Part shown: piece by piece, positions 35,279 to 45,118 of the stretch
Layout: each line of letters starts with the position of its first letter
How positions within the stretch are numbered: position 1 is the first letter of the stretch
DNA from: Orobanche coerulescens
Lineage: Eukaryota; Streptophyta; Magnoliopsida; Lamiales; Orobanchaceae
NCBI GenBank assembly: GCA_033398695.1
Contig: CM065804.1
Coordinates: forward strand, 52,917,501-52,981,500
Length of the DNA: 64,000 bases
Reading direction: 5' to 3'
Program-made: the position numbers and the translations under genes
Notes under the pieces: model-generated
What the model saw: the letters and a program-made list of their open reading frames with translations, nothing else
Told to the model about the DNA's origin: nothing
Databases searched by the model: none

Positions 35279-35315
35279 AATACCCCCAAACTTAAGCCTT
35301 TGCTTGTCCTCAAGC
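35279..35315 (-). other. Polypurine tract and stem-loop (element B)
   Basis: Minus sense: GCTTGAGGACAAGC (35315-35302), then AAGTTTGGGGGTATT (35293-35279) abutting the 3' LTR. Identical in layout to element C. Confidence 0.75.
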
Positions 35316-35693
35316 AAAAAGAATTAAATTCAACGAAGGAATGTCGTGAATAATCGTGCAACTCGTAGTGCTCAACCTAATCAATACTATCCTGAATTTC
35401 TCTCTGAATAATACGAGTATCGTAATAGCGAGCTACACTCAGAACACTGATTCTACAAAGTAACCAAGTTCAGTCCTAATTACTCGTTCATGAAGAAAAT
35501 CCAGCTCAAAGATTAACAAACGTGAATCAAATCGACCGTCAATATGAAAAGTTAAAATAAACGAGCTAAATTCGCCCCGTTCCACAGTCTAATGGCAACA
35601 TTTTCACGAGTTTCATAAAAATAATCCTCAGACAGTATTCCCTTATATATATATGCTCAAGAAATTGATTCGAGTTGACCACTAGGTTCGGAT

Positions 35694-36030
35694 GTCGGGA
35701 TGTTTCATCGGGACAATCCTAGGGTGAAACTTCCATTCTCATGTATTGGGAAACCGTTTGACGTAAAAGACACTCATGGGGCACATGGATGCTTCTAGTT
35801 ACTAAGTTCCCTTCCACAGCGGAGAAACAACTCGAATAGCTAATTCCCGCATGTCCGAATTAAGGTCGCTGTTTTACGCGAGAGTAAACAACAGGTCACA
35901 CGAGTACCCCCGGTTACTAGGCTCCCTATCATCGGCACATGTGAAATTTCTAAATCACTAGTCTAATCAGGGTCGTCGTTTTACGCGAGAGTAAACAACG
36001 GGTCACGTGAATACCCCCGGTTACTAGACT
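35694..36030 (-). repeat. Tandem repeats before the 3' LTR (element B)
   Basis: Two good units and one diverged unit, with the same core as element C (in plus strand 'gttttacgcgagagtaaac' near 35872 and 35981, and 'acccccggttactag'). Collinear with 23127-23412 of C. The rest of 35316-36466 is non-coding internal sequence shared with C. Confidence 0.65.
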
Positions 36031-36466
36031 TCCCATCATAGAACAAAAATATCTCGACTTTTGGGAAAAACTGACCGACTCTAAACTCAATCTCAGTGCC
36101 AACACGACTTATGTAACTAGATGACTAGCTAACCGAAAAATGTAACCAAACGTATCGACGGTGATTTTAAAACACGTATGTATCCTCTCTTATCTGCCAA
36201 GACCTCTACAATCACCAAAAAATTTTGGACGTAAATGACGACTTAGCAGAAACAGAAATCACTGACTACAACTCGACTAAAACTCGACCGTTTCTTCAGA
36301 GAGAAAAACAGTGTTGTAACATCAGTATTACACAAATAGAAGCACGAAAAATTCACGAATAAGAGTAAAATCAAGACAAGCAAGGCTATCGACAAAAAGG
36401 TAACTAGAAATAACAAAAAGTGCAACGAATTAAGTACAACAGTAAATGTAGCAACAGAAAGTAAAT

Positions 36467-36480
36467 CCCCCCCCAAACTT
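36467..36480 (-). other. Second, internal polypurine tract (element B)
   Basis: Minus sense AAGTTTGGGGGGGG, about 80 bp after the end of the accessory ORF and 1.2 kb before the 3' tract. Same place as in C. Confidence 0.5.
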
Positions 36481-36557
36481 AGGACGTACATTTATCTCAA
36501 TGAATAGAATATAATATGCAATAGAATAAGAAGGTCAAGTACTCCCCTCCAGTCCTC

Positions 36558-37838
36558 TCACGAGCTGGTGCCGGCATCATCCGGTGAGGAGGGTGGTGTG
36601 GCTGGCCGAGCAGGTGCAATAAATGGCCCGTGTGGGTGCATGATATGGGCCGTCCATGCGGCAAGGTGCTCTCGCATCTCACCCCTGATGGCAGCAATAA
36701 TGCTCTCTCGCTCCGTCCGCTGCTCCTCTCGCATGGCAGCCAGCATACTCTCCCTCTCTCTCCTCATCTCCTCTCTCTCTCCTCATATCCTCCCTCAGAT
36801 CCCCTCTCTCTCCTCATATCCTCCCTCAGCCCGTCGAACATCGCCTGAAATCTCTCTCTGTCGGGCGGCGGTCTGGCATCCCTGTGTCAGCAAAAGAGGC
36901 TCGGGGGACCCCTCGTGGGCCTCATCCAGTAGAAATCCTCTCCCCCGAGCGTGCGCCGGCGCTCCTCCCCACTGGTCAAAATGTGAGATGATGCGGTGGT
37001 CGATCGGGGCCTGGGGAGCCAGCATCGGCTCGTCGTCCGACCACGTCAGCCCCAACTGCTGGCATAGAGCGCAGATAAGAGAGGGGTGCTACAACCCCGT
37101 CTTGGCCCCTCCCTGAATGCACTGGAATATAGATCGGACCAAGAGAGGGGCCACATCGAAACGCAGCCCGGATGTGATAGCATATAGTGTCCGGGCGCGG
37201 GAGAGAAAAACAGTGCGGATCTGAGATGTGGGGTCTATACGAGCGCAAATAAAATATAGCCAGGCACGCCCGAGCCGACTGAGGCGCGAGCTCTTGAAAT
37301 GGAAAGTGGAAGAACCCGGTGCGCGCTGCTCCCAGTCGGAGTCGGGCTGCGTAATAGTCTCGAGCAGAGCCTCCTTCGTGAGGCTAGTCATAACTCGGTC
37401 ATAAGCCGTCTCATCTACCACCGGCAGCCCAAACAACCTCCGAATAGCAGCTGTGGAAAAATCAACCGTAATACCTCGGACATCGACCTGAGTCCGAGTG
37501 TCTGACTGCTGCAACATCTGGCCTGCCCGAATATGCTTCAATAACGCGCTGGCATAGAACTCCTGCACTATCGATATCACCGCTGGCTCGGGGGGTGCAG
37601 CGAATCGGGCCCACCCCATCTCGTCTATCATCGTAAGCAGTTCCCCGTCTTGGGGGGCTGGAGTAAATCCCCTCTCCGGGATAAGAGGTCGCGGCCGAAT
37701 CTTCTCATTGAAGATTTTGTGGATCTCAGGGTCAGAAAACTGGTGCGCCTCCGACTTGGCACGACTACGAGAGGTTTCCCCTCGAGTGGGGGATGACTGA
37801 GTTCTGGCCCTCTTGCTCAGCTTTTTAGTCCTAGCCAT
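36558..37838 (-). pseudogene. Accessory ORF of Athila element B (plant transposon-protein-like)
   Basis: The ATG at 37838 follows a candidate splice acceptor. It begins MARTKKLSKRARTQSS, a basic N-terminus that could act as a nuclear signal. The middle, 'VISIVQEFYASALLKHIRAG' with 'VDVRGITVDFSTAAIRRLFG', has the pattern I associate with the putative plant transposon-protein domain found in Athila-type elements (from memory, no search run). The open frame reaches 37089, about 250 aa. Reading continues in other frames (37055-36795 'MGLTWSDDEP...', then 36767-36558 ending PPSSPDDAGTSS with a charged 'RRERESMLAAMREEQ' helix). Two frameshifts therefore divide an original protein of roughly 430 residues. 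Function unknown. No transmembrane segment is apparent, so an envelope role is not supported. Confidence 0.7.
36754..36829. repeat. Short CT-rich minisatellite inside accessory ORF
   Basis: About three units of ctctctctcctcatatcctccctcag-like sequence (plus strand). It falls in a frameshifted part of the accessory ORF and may have caused the frame loss by slippage. Confidence 0.7.
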
Positions 37839-37846
37839 AGTGAGTC

Positions 37847-38378
37847 CTGAAAAAAATTTAAACACCGAAGGTTACTTACTCAAACAATAACGAGAATAAT
37901 CATCACTCGGCTAAGGATATCCGGCCGTAAATCAGAAATTTTTTACGAGATAGCACAACCGTGAGAGAAAAATGAAATTGAACCATAACGTTTAAACTAG
38001 ACGTACGGGTTGGGGTTGCTGTAATTCCAGAACGAATACGTTGCACACAGATTAAAAACATTGCCTTAACAAAGAAATTTTTTTCATTTAGACATTTCAT
38101 CAAACACTTAAAGGGCACGAGTTCAATTGAAGAACAAATATGACAATAACTCGATTAAATCCCCAAGAACAACAACACGAATCATTCACCATCAAAAACG
38201 ACATATTCAATTCATTCATAATCCAAAATAACCATGAAAAATCGATCAAAACATCATGTCCTCCACTTAACCATCATAGAACTTTTGAAGGAAATAAAGA
38301 TATTCAATCCATCCAATGCATAACACAACTTCACATTTAAATTCATAGAACAATTTGAGATTAGGAATTTAGACATAC
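37847..38378 (-). other. Candidate 5' UTR intron of the accessory gene (element B)
   Basis: Minus sense: donor AAG-GTATGT at 38378 and acceptor TTTTTTTCAG ending at 37847, 532 nt. The acceptor lies eight bases before the ATG. The interior is AT-rich, as plant introns are. Inferred from splice consensus only. Confidence 0.5.
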
Positions 38379-38507
38379 CTTGCTTGGATTGTGAAAAATG
38401 CAAGAAAATCGCAAGAAGAAGAAGAAGGAAGAGGATGTCGGCCGATTACGCGCGCAAGGGAGAGGAAAGGGAAGGTAAACTTACCTGGGTAGTCGGCCGA
38501 ATGCGGG

Positions 38508-38766
38508 TTATAAGGTACCTGGGCTGTTCAAATTCCGCATGGTGTGCCGCGGCACAGCTAAAGTGAGCCGCGCACGCAGTACGATCCCTTATACCGGTCA
38601 GTATGTTTTGTCGTGGGCCGCGGCTCAGCTTTCGTGTGCCGCGGCTCAGTGCTCAGGTGTGCCGCGACTCAGTAATGTTGTGCCGCGGCACAAAGTACAG
38701 ATTGTTTAGCTCTCCCTTTCGATTTGTGTGTGCCGCGGCTCACAATACTTGTGCCGCGGCTCAGGC
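38508..38766 (-). promoter_or_regulatory. Internal promoter candidate: palindrome cluster and TATA-like box (element B)
   Basis: Perfect GTGCCGCGGCAC palindromes at 38544-38555 and 38680-38691. Variants lie near 38563, 38615, 38634, 38659, 38732 and 38751. In minus sense the cluster is followed about 30 bp later by a TATA-like CCTTATAACC (TTATAA at 38508-38513), then a leader with a candidate intron and the accessory ORF. The layout copies that of the LTR U3. Confidence 0.55.
38511..38535. repeat. 25-bp inverted repeat, left arm
   Basis: This segment and 39136-39160 are perfect reverse complements over 25 bp (core cccaggtacct). The right arm lies exactly at the pol deletion junction. Confidence 0.85.
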
Positions 38767-38928
38767 ATCAGTTTCTTCCCTGGGACTTTTCCTGCACATA
38801 ATTTTAAGAAGAACACGTCAAGAGCGAGAGGTAAAAGCAAATCAAAGCACAAAATGATGAAAAATAAAAAATCAAGAATGCAAGAAAAATATAGAAACGC
38901 AAAAAAGAAAAAAAATCACAACTACGAA

Positions 38929-38946
38929 CTCGGGTTGCCTCCCGAG
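38929..38946 (-). other. Conserved post-integrase hairpin (element B)
   Basis: Minus sense CTCGGGAGGCAACCCGAG, identical to element C at 21597-21614. Its survival marks where sequence shared with C resumes after the pol deletion. Confidence 0.65.
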
Positions 38947-38991
38947 AAGCGCTAAGTTTATAGTCTTCAGCCGGACCTATTTAAAAAAAAA

Positions 38992-39366
38992 TCAGTTCGC
39001 TTTTCGCAAACTCCATTTGATCTCCGCCCCGTTCATCGAACCGTTAATATAATTTTTAAAATTTTGACCATCGGTCATTAACGATTCGATTTTCGGTTCG
39101 GGCACCCAATGTTGGTTGCGGAAAGGTTTTGACGAGAATTTGAACAGCCCAGGTACCTTAGACAAAGGCATGAGGTTAATACTAGCACCGAGATCGCACA
39201 ATGCCTTATTAAAAGAGAGATTCCCCATGGTACACGGTATGTTGAAACTTCCCGGATCTTTCAATTTTGGTGGAAGCTTCTTCTGAAGAATCGCGCTGCA
39301 TTCCTCCGTCAAGGCGATTGTCTCAAACTCCTCAAGTTTTCTTTTCTTTGACAAGATCTCTTTCAT
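38992..39366 (-). pseudogene. pol: Truncated protease of element B with pol deletion junction
   Basis: The frame reads the end of Gag/protease as in C ('AILQKKLPPKLKDPGSF', 'CDLGASINLMPLS'). Directly after LMPLS (about 39161) it departs from C. The next 25 bp (39160-39136) are the inverted copy of 38535-38511, followed by about 140 bp of unassigned sequence and then post-integrase sequence shared with C. Protease is cut four residues after its catalytic triad region, and RT, RNase H and integrase are gone. Confidence 0.8.
39136..39160. repeat. 25-bp inverted repeat, right arm, at deletion junction
   Basis: Perfect inverted copy of 38511-38535. It lies immediately after the last codons shared with element C protease, so it looks like filler DNA copied during repair of the deletion. 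Confidence 0.8.
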
Positions 39367-39369
39367 GAA

Positions 39370-40921
39370 TTTAACTTAGCTTGGCATTTGTTCCAACGCG
39401 TCGGCAAATGGAATGTTAATATTAAGCTTCTTGAACACGTCGAGGAACTTAGAGAATTGCTTGTCCGCCTTTTTCTGCTGTAATCTCTGCGGAAACGGGA
39501 CGGGTGGCACATATGCCTTCGGGTTATCCGGAAATGTTATCGAGGGTCTCCAATCTTGTGATTCTTCCGTCGCTAAATCTTTCTTCTCCTCAATATCACT
39601 CCTCTTTTCACTTCTCTCGGGCTGGTCACACACCTCCTTCCCGCTTCTTAAACTGATCGCATTTAAACTTTCTCTAGGATTTGTCTCGGTCGTACTTGGC
39701 AATGCTCCCTCCGGGCGGGCTGTCAACACGTTAGCAATCTGGCCCAGCTGGACTTCCAAGTTGCGAATGGAGGCGGAATGATTTTGCAATGTTGCTTTAG
39801 TACGGGTCATGAACTGACTCGTATTCGCTGCCAATTTCGCAATTGCTTCCTCGAGAGAAACTTTTGGAGCGGGAGGGGGCTGCTGTTGGTTTTGAGTGAA
39901 CGGAGGCTGGTTCGAGTTCTGGCCGTTTCTCCACGAAAAGTTGGGATGATTACGCAACCCCGGATTATACGTGTTGGATTACGGATTATTTTGCCGGTTT
40001 CCGTTTCCTACAAACTGAGCTTGTTCAATTTGGGGCTGCTCGAACGGATTTCCGACTTGACACTCCTTGCTAGGGTGAGATCCGTTACACCAATTGCAAG
40101 ACTCAATGGTAACGGGGGAAGGAGCATGCGAAAATGCTTGAAGCTGCTGAGTCAAGGCGGCGACTTGAGCTGACAATGTTGAGATTGGATCATTATTTGA
40201 AATTTCCATGACTCGCTTTGGAGTTACTCTTTCAGATGGCCATTGATATGCATTTGCGGCCATAGCTTCCAACAACGAGTGTGCCTCGGCCATAGTCTTT
40301 CCCATCAAAGCTCCACCGGCGGCTGCATCCACGAGAGTGCGTGTAGAGGCACTCAATCCATTGTAGAACGTCTAAATTTGAAGCCAGTCTGGAAGGCCGT
40401 GATGTGGGCATCTCCGTAACAAATCTTTGTATCGCTCCCACGCCTCGTGGAGCGATTCCATATCATACTGACCAAAGGTGGTGATCTTGTTTCTCAGTCT
40501 CGCCGTCTTAGAAGGTGGGAAGAATTTAGCAAGGAAGGCTTGCGCTAACTCTGCCCATGTTGTGATCGACCCCGGCGGTAAGGAATTCAGCCAAAATTTC
40601 GCTTTATCCCTCAAAGAGAAAGGGAAAAGCCGTAATCGGATAGCATCGTCGGTGACACCATTGTTCTTGAACGTGTCACAAATCTCGAGAAAAGAAGCAA
40701 TATGTGCGTTGGGGTCGTCATTCGGCAATCCACAGAATTGGCTCGCTTGTACCATCTGAATAATTGTAGGCTTGATTTCGAAGTTGTTTGCCTGAATGGT
40801 GGGACGCCGAATCCACGAAAAATTAGCATTAATCTGCGGTAGCATAATCTCGAAGAGCCATTTCCAGTTGAGCTTGCTGCACAATATTATTTCCTCCTTG
40901 AATTTCAATATTTTCGGCCAT
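39370..40921 (-). pseudogene. gag: gag of element B (Athila-type)
   Basis: ATG at 40921 (MAENIEIQGG). The core at 40908-40372 contains 'RRPTIQANNFEIKPTIIQMV', 'FLEICDTFKNNGVTDDAIRL', 'KFWLNSLPPGSITTWAELA' and 'MESLHEAWERYKDLLRRC'. A stop near 40372 replaces a codon in 'LQI-T' before 'FYNGLSAST'. The segment 40356-39979 has the CCHC knuckle 'CNWCNGSHPSKEC'. The segment 39957-39376 carries the heptad-like 'TKATLQNHSASIRNLEVQLG' and ends with TAA where C has Tyr (MPS-Y-VKF). Three single-codon stops separate otherwise collinear frames, so this is the better preserved Athila Gag of the two. Confidence 0.88.
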
Positions 40922-41149
40922 GGTCACTGTCGTCTGTAACTCTCGTTTCTCCTTCTTGTTCCTTCGAAGAGTGCGCTCGAGTTCGGTATCCAAAGGTAAT
41001 AGGCCTTCGTTACCGAATTTTCTCATGCACTACGCGAAAAATCCTGAAAGGAAAAACAAATAAATAAAATTAAATACACGAAAATAAGTAAAAAAAAACG
41101 TTCAAACTAAGACTAGAAATACTGAAATCGATATTAGCAAAATTTCAGT

Positions 41150-41166
41150 CCCCGACAACGGCGCCA
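41150..41166 (-). other. Primer-binding site, tRNA-Asp type (element B)
   Basis: Minus sense TGGCGCCGTTGTCGGGG, 6 bp inside the 5' LTR. It is the Athila-type primer site and is more canonical than that of element C. Confidence 0.85.
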
Positions 41167-41172
41167 AAAACT

Positions 41173-42504
41173 TGTTGCGATTTTTCTTAAACGCAAGTGC
41201 ACGTTATCGTATACAAGTAATAAAGTGATGAGTGAGTATCGTTCCCACGAGGACTGAATCACTAACTACCGATTTTTATGTATTCTAGTTTTATTTGAAC
41301 AATAGAACTTTGGTTTTGCAATTAATTACTAAAAGAATTAATAAAAGACTAAACAGTAAAAAACGATAGCTTGAAGAAAGAGAATCAAATGATGAATAAG
41401 TCTAGGATTCTGAATCCACCCCGGTTTATCCGAATTTACTCTCGATTATCTGAAGTTAATGATTTTCCCAATTTATTGAAGGCGAAGATTTCTAATATAC
41501 TCTACCGCCTCTCCCGAGGTCAATAGATTTTTCTAAAGGCGAACAACGCACTCTATCCCTAGGTGAATTAATTCGTCAATAGGCAAAAAGCATAAAATCT
41601 CCAAAAGGCCACGTAGTTCCTATGAGTATATTCCTATCTCACAAGATAAAACGGTCCTCACCAATAGTTCCTCACCAACTCTCCTCTCCCGATTCGAATT
41701 GAATGATTAAAACAATACAACTATTGGCTATATAATTGAAAGCATTAAACACGATTGGGAAAACTCAACAAAAAGGGAATTAAATAGATAATCTCAAGCA
41801 AATTCGTCAAAACGTAGGTTTCATCAAAATCCTAGATTAGGGTTTTAGCCTGACATGCTAATTAATGAAAATACAGAATTAATCAATAGAAGCATGAAAA
41901 TCAAACGCAGATGAAGAGCTCGGATTCCTCCGTTCTTCAGGCTTCCGCCCTCTGCCCTTGATCTCTTCTGCTTCTCTCGTCTGCGATAGTCTTCTGTCTT
42001 CCTCCTTTTTCCAAGCCTCCAAAGATTTCAAGATTTCCCCGATCATTAATTAGGGTCTTAAACCCTTATTTATAGCTCTGCACAGTCTCCAAATCACGTC
42101 CGTGTGAGTAGGTCGAGAACTGGCTTCAAAAAGGCCCAAATCCGCGCGGAGCACACCAAAACCGCTAAGTGTGCTGCAGCTCACTTAATCTGTGCCGCGG
42201 CACATGGCGTGTAATTCAAAACCTGGGCGCTGGGTGTTACGCCCGGGGCCGCGCTCACTGGGATCAGGCCGCGGCACAGTACGCCTACTCGTGCCCGCTG
42301 TCCTCTGCGTGTGCCGTGGCCTCACGCCTTGTGCCGCGGCTCACGGCCAAAATTTGCCGCTACCGCTTTGCCTCGTTTTAGCTTCCGGACTCCAATCTCC
42401 TGACAAACATACAAAATTAAGGCATTAAAAGCTCATTTAAGCAAATTTACTCTCCAAAATAATACAAAATAATGATAAATAAGCGTATAAAAATACGCCT
42501 AACA
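41173..42504 (-). repeat. 5' LTR of element B
   Basis: Collinear with 33935-35278. The palindrome cluster is at about 42172-42350 and includes eroded copies (ccgcgctcac, gccgtggcctc). The TATA box (minus CTATAAAT) is at about 42068-42075. Confidence 0.92.
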
Positions 42505-42509
42505 ACCAC

Positions 42510-42635
42510 CGTTCGCACGAAGACGTAGGCAGTATAGTGATGTTACTCACGACCGGTTACTTCAAAAGACGTATATGACCCCTATTTTAACCCAATGGCC
42601 AATATATCCATAATCTTAGCTTCGATACCATATTC
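42510..42635 (-). other. Leader of element A with primer-binding site
   Basis: Part of A's leader separated from gag by element B. The primer site TGGTATCGAAGC (minus, 42630-42619) is the initiator-Met type with two mismatches to TGGTATCAGAGC. Confidence 0.8.
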
Positions 42636-44865
42636 TGTAACACCCCCGATATATTCAGGAATATTACAACGCCGTAAATCCTTTACATAAGGATTTACAA
42701 GGCTCAAGAACTTGAAAAGACATTAACAGATACCAACGTAGGAAAATAACGGAAATAAGATACAACAGTTCTGACCAATACTGAAAGTACGAATGTTCAA
42801 CGGAAAAGTATTAATACATCACCAAATCCAAGTCATCATAAACGACTACGTACTCGAGTACTTATTAAAACGATACAAACAACAGACAAATAAACCCGAC
42901 CGGAACATCACTCTGCACCCTCGTCGTCATGCAACTCCAATGGTTGTTTCCCTGCTCTCCTGGATCCTGAACATAAACAAATGTTCACCCCCGAAGGGGT
43001 TAGCACAACAATGCTAGTACAAGTACCACAACGTATTATTCAACATCTCATGAAGAATAATAATAATCATAAATGACAAAAGAACCAACGAGTCTTCTCC
43101 TGCGAGAAACTCAATAATAACATACACACATGATAATCACAACATGATATCACAACATACACATGGTAATTCCAATGATCCAGTATTCACTGCCTAGACT
43201 CCCCGATGATTCCGTCAAACCAACCCGAGGTGGAAAAACCCATCCGATGATCCAGCGCACACTAGCATAGATCCCCCGATGATCCCGTTGGACCAACACG
43301 AGCTAGACATACAACAACGAAATATATGCACGACAATATGTATAACATCAATATATAAAACAATTAAGGTACTTGCCTCGATCCGAAGACAAGAATACTA
43401 CTTCCACAAAAAATGAAACACTCGAAGGTCGTCCCTTCGATCAATCACGTAGCAAGCTCGAACCTTAACAAAAGAAATAATATAGAATTCATCTCAAGTC
43501 GAACGAACATCTAACAATCCAAAAATTACGGTCGGAAGTTCTTGAAATGAAATCTGTATGGCTTGCTTAAAGCACGCTACGTATCCTATGTAGCATACGT
43601 TAAGGCTACTTCGTCAGTGCACGTAATTATACGCAGTCTAGTGTACGCTAACCATGCACGATCAGTACCTCACTAATCAGTCGATTGACTCATCTGATGA
43701 TATAACACACGCTAAGTTCCAAGCGTAGCGTACGCTAAACATGCCCGATCGCGTACGTTAATTTACATAGCTTAGCATACGCTAGGCATGCATGGCAGCT
43801 TCACTGCTGGGCAGCAGACCGTTCTAACGGTGATGAAACTTTTCAAACTCCTCAGTGATTAACGTATATTATCCGTCTACATGTCATGTTCATAAACTCA
43901 TGAATGATCTTACGGATTGAAACATCTTTGAATTCAAGGAAATGAATATCATCACAACTCTTATATTCAAACTCGATTATCATTCTCATGTGAAGTTCGG
44001 TGATCTCAGGTTGATGCACTAGATTCCATTATCATTATCACATTCAGACTTCATTTTGAAGGTGAACTAACAATTCCAACTACGATGTTACAACGACGAT
44101 ATTATAAGCATAATCAATCCCACTTCTAAACATGATGTTTGTTGAATAATTCACTAATGAAACTCAATATCTTGATAGCATGATTCATCTAACTCTTCAG
44201 AACACGAATCTAAGGCTGTAGAAAGAATTAAAATACCTTAAGATGAAGGAAACACCGGGTCCAAAAGGTAGAATCCAGCTCCGGTTGTTTGTATGCCAAT
44301 CCAAGGTGTTTCTCCACTTCAACGATCAATCACAAGTGACATTCAACCTCCAATGATCAAGTAGAGGTGGTCTAAGTGTGTTTAAGGAGGATAATAGGCT
44401 CTATGGACTATCAAGAAATGAGGACTAGTGAAGGAAACAAGAAGAAATGGAGTGCTGTCCCTTAAATAAAGTTTCTGCACATTAGCTGATTAGCGCACAC
44501 TATCCTACTTTCCTTAGCGCACGCTAATAAGCGTTCACTCAAAACTGTCCAGTTCCGCCCGTGGGAATCTTATACGGACTCATGTCCGGCTGGCGCATGT
44601 GCTAGCCATCTAGCTCAATAATTGACTGCCTAGCGCACGTAATTCTTCATTCGTAGCGTGCGCTAGTTGTACCCGATAACACACGTTAAGCTACATTCTT
44701 AGCATGCGCTATCACGAGTTTGCATGAGAAATTTTGCATGTTGTTATACTTATGTACAAGGATACAAATGTGAGAAATATCATACTTCAATATCGAGATT
44801 ACAATTCCGAATAATACAGGGTTCAAATACAGATGAAATACACAATAATAAATCCGGATATTATA
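42636..44865 (-). repeat. LTR A3: 5' LTR of element A
   Basis: A full 2.23-kb LTR, plus-strand TGTAACACC to GATATTATA. In minus sense: U3 palindrome cluster (44712-44483, TAGCG-NN-CGCTA type), TATA-like TTTATTTAAG (44470-44461), a second palindrome cluster (43790-43566), and two leader modules (43303-43201). It serves as the uninterrupted reference for A1. TSD GTCAC at 44866-44870. Confidence 0.92.
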
Positions 44866-44870
44866 GTCAC

Positions 44871-45032
44871 TTTTGCTATCGTGATATTATTGAATTCCTA
44901 CTTATGTGCCAGTTGGTAATATGTGGGATTTTTGGTCGTGCATATGTGGTCGTGTGTAGATATACATATTAGACTTTACACAATAGAGGGGAACTTTCAT
45001 GAGACTAATTAGGCACATGATCACACACACAT

Positions 45033-45083
<51 letters not shown>

Positions 45084-45118
45084 AGGATTCCATATATGTT
45101 GGTAGCTTGTGCATGGAC
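44871..45118 (+). mobile_element. Family D LTR fragment (duplicated flank, copy 2)
   Basis: Copy of 25493-25735. Microsatellite at 45024-45080. Ends in TGGAC (45114-45118), the TSD of the outer S LTR. Confidence 0.75.

Larger units (their letters stand above)
33935..42504 (-). mobile_element. Element B: Athila-type element lacking RT and integrase, with accessory ORF
   Basis: An 8.6-kb element with LTRs 41173-42504 (5') and 33935-35278 (3') and TSD ACCAC (33930-33934, 42505-42509). The LTRs, primer site, Gag start (MAENIEIQGG), internal repeats and polypurine tracts match element C, so B and C belong to one family or closely related ones. From the protease active site the sequence jumps to post-integrase sequence, so RT, RNase H and integrase are missing. 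In return B keeps a long accessory ORF that C has lost. It must have depended on another copy for movement, unless the deletion occurred after insertion. Confidence 0.93.
27834..44865 (-). mobile_element. Element A, second copy: defective Tekay-type element containing element B
   Basis: In minus sense: 5' LTR A3 (44865-42636), primer site, leader, gag to chromodomain (33825-29294), polypurine tract, and 3' LTR A2 (29256-27834). A2 is truncated at its outer end by the 27833/27834 junction and lacks about 0.7 kb. Element B (33935-42504) sits in the leader. The right TSD GTCAC is at 44866-44870; the left TSD is lost with the truncated end. Net of B the element is about 8.5 kb. Coding lesions are mostly single stops, suggesting moderate age. 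Confidence 0.9.

Noticed and set aside
36568..37116. Plus-strand 182-aa frame opposite the accessory ORF
   Set aside because: It is a shadow of the minus-strand accessory gene. Low-complexity Ser/Leu composition comes from the CT-rich minisatellite.
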